DNA of 6,213 nucleotides, taken from assembly GCA_049654905.1 (NCBI GenBank), contig JBASIS010000228.1:1-6213 (forward strand), in the 5' to 3' direction. Shown here in pieces: positions 5,506 to 6,213 of the stretch. Origin of the DNA: M0108 sp049654905. Its GTDB lineage: Bacteria > Pseudomonadota > Gammaproteobacteria > Chromatiales > Chromatiaceae. The translations under genes and the position numbers were made by a program. The notes under the pieces were generated by a model. The model ran no database searches. It was not told the origin of the DNA and saw nothing but the letters and a program-made list of their open reading frames with translations. The first letter of the stretch is position 1. Every line of letters starts with the position of its first letter.

Positions 5506-6213
5506 TCAGAGTTCTTCCGTCATCGCCTGAGTCAACCGCATACCCTCGGCCTCCAACTCAGCTAGGCAGATCCCGGCAGCGTTCAGGTCCCCGGCCTTGG
5601 CCGCCTGTTCCATCTCGTAGGCCACCTCCCGCAGGCGTTCTCCGCCCACGTTAGCCGAGGCACCCTTGAGGGTGTGCGCCTGGCGCTCGACCCCCGGGGC
5701 GTCCCCGGCCTCCAGCGCCGCCTTCAGGGCGGTGATCTGCCGCGGGAGATCCTCCAGAAAGCCGTCGACCACCAGGCGGATCAGCTCTTCATCATCCATC
5801 AGCCGGGCCAGCATGCCGGCACGGTCGAAGATCGGGGTTGCCGGATTGAGGTTGAGGGGTGTGGGTGGGGGGACCGGGGTTGCCGGGCTGATGACCGCCT
5901 CACCCCTCGGGCCGCCGTCCTCCGGCCCGACGTTGCCTTCATCCGCCGCATGGGGTAGCCATTTGCTCAGTGCTGCCGCCAGGGCCTGCCGCGCCACCGG
6001 CTTAGCCACATAGTCATTCATACCCGCCTCCAGGCAGCGCTCACGGTCACCCTGGATGGCATGGGCGGTCATGGCGATAATCGGCAGGGTGAAGGCGGCC
6101 GGCACCGCACCGGCCTCGGCCGCCGCGCCCGGCGGGTTGCCGCATTGAGCATTCCACAGGACTAATTCATCATGCCGGATTTTTTTGGTGGCCGCGATCC
6201 CATCCATCACCGG
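5506..6213 (-). CDS. Hybrid sensor histidine kinase, C-terminal receiver plus Hpt domains (partial)
   Basis: The frame is open from the right edge to TGA at 5508-5506, giving 235 residues of a longer protein. The first residues PVMDG are the end of the receiver motif that follows the phosphorylated Asp, which would sit a few residues outside the window. LPIIAMTAHA carries the conserved Thr, and NDYVAKPV the conserved Lys (about residue 71). A Pro/Thr-rich linker (about 107-127) joins it to an Hpt domain starting near IFDRAGMLARL; its HTLKGASANVG motif has the phosphorylatable His at about residue 180 (codon 5676-5674). Such proteins pass phosphate from kinase to receiver to Hpt and on to a separate response regulator. 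The sensor and kinase parts lie to the right of the window and I cannot say what is sensed. The segment between the first receiver helix and LPIIAMTA is unusually long, rich in Gly/Ala/Pro. It could instead be a stand-alone receiver-Hpt protein. The next genes on this strand are the small ORF and the hydrolase. Confidence 0.9.
   Translation of the reverse strand, partial: PVMDGIAATKKIRHDELVLWNAQCGNPPGAAAEAGAVPAAFTLPIIAMTAHAIQGDRERCLEAGMNDYVAKPVARQALAAALSKWLPHAADEGNVGPEDGGPRGEAVISPATPVPPPTPLNLNPATPIFDRAGMLARLMDDEELIRLVVDGFLEDLPRQITALKAALEAGDAPGVERQAHTLKGASANVGGERLREVAYEMEQAAKAGDLNAAGICLAELEAEGMRLTQAMTEEL

Overview
This GC-rich window looks like a bacterial chromosome segment. The housekeeping proteins (PyrF end, GalU, Kup) read as proteobacterial, most likely gammaproteobacterial. 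A Uma2-family gene is often seen in phototrophic and sulfur-oxidising lineages, so a Chromatiales-like host is plausible, but that placement is inference from sequence flavour only.

Layout on the plus strand: the last 25 codons of pyrF (1-78), a short gap with a terminator-like hairpin, galU (188-1060), a 232-bp gap carrying three successive inverted repeats, a Uma2-family PD-(D/E)XK endonuclease-like gene (1293-1862), a 159-bp gap, and a full-length kup potassium transporter (2022-3929). Layout on the minus strand, which converges on kup with only 12 bp between stop codons: a secreted choloylglycine hydrolase/penicillin V acylase-type Ntn hydrolase (5057-3942), a possible 51-codon acidic gene (5344-5189), and the C-terminal part of a hybrid sensor kinase consisting of a receiver domain plus a histidine phosphotransfer (Hpt) domain (6213-5506, running off the right edge).

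The genes do not form one obvious pathway. pyrF and galU both touch uridine nucleotides: PyrF makes UMP, and GalU uses UTP to make UDP-glucose for envelope and capsule polysaccharides. Kup imports potassium, the hydrolase acts outside the cytoplasm on an amide substrate, and the kinase fragment is the phosphorelay end of a signalling protein. I see no rRNA, tRNA, CRISPR array, insertion sequence or phage gene.

The observations most worth a second look are the 51-aa acidic ORF with an internal 18-residue repeat, the structured galU-Uma2 gap, the Asp-to-Glu change at a conserved position of the hydrolase, and a long insertion in the receiver domain of the kinase. I do not find convincing evidence of a wholly new multi-gene system.
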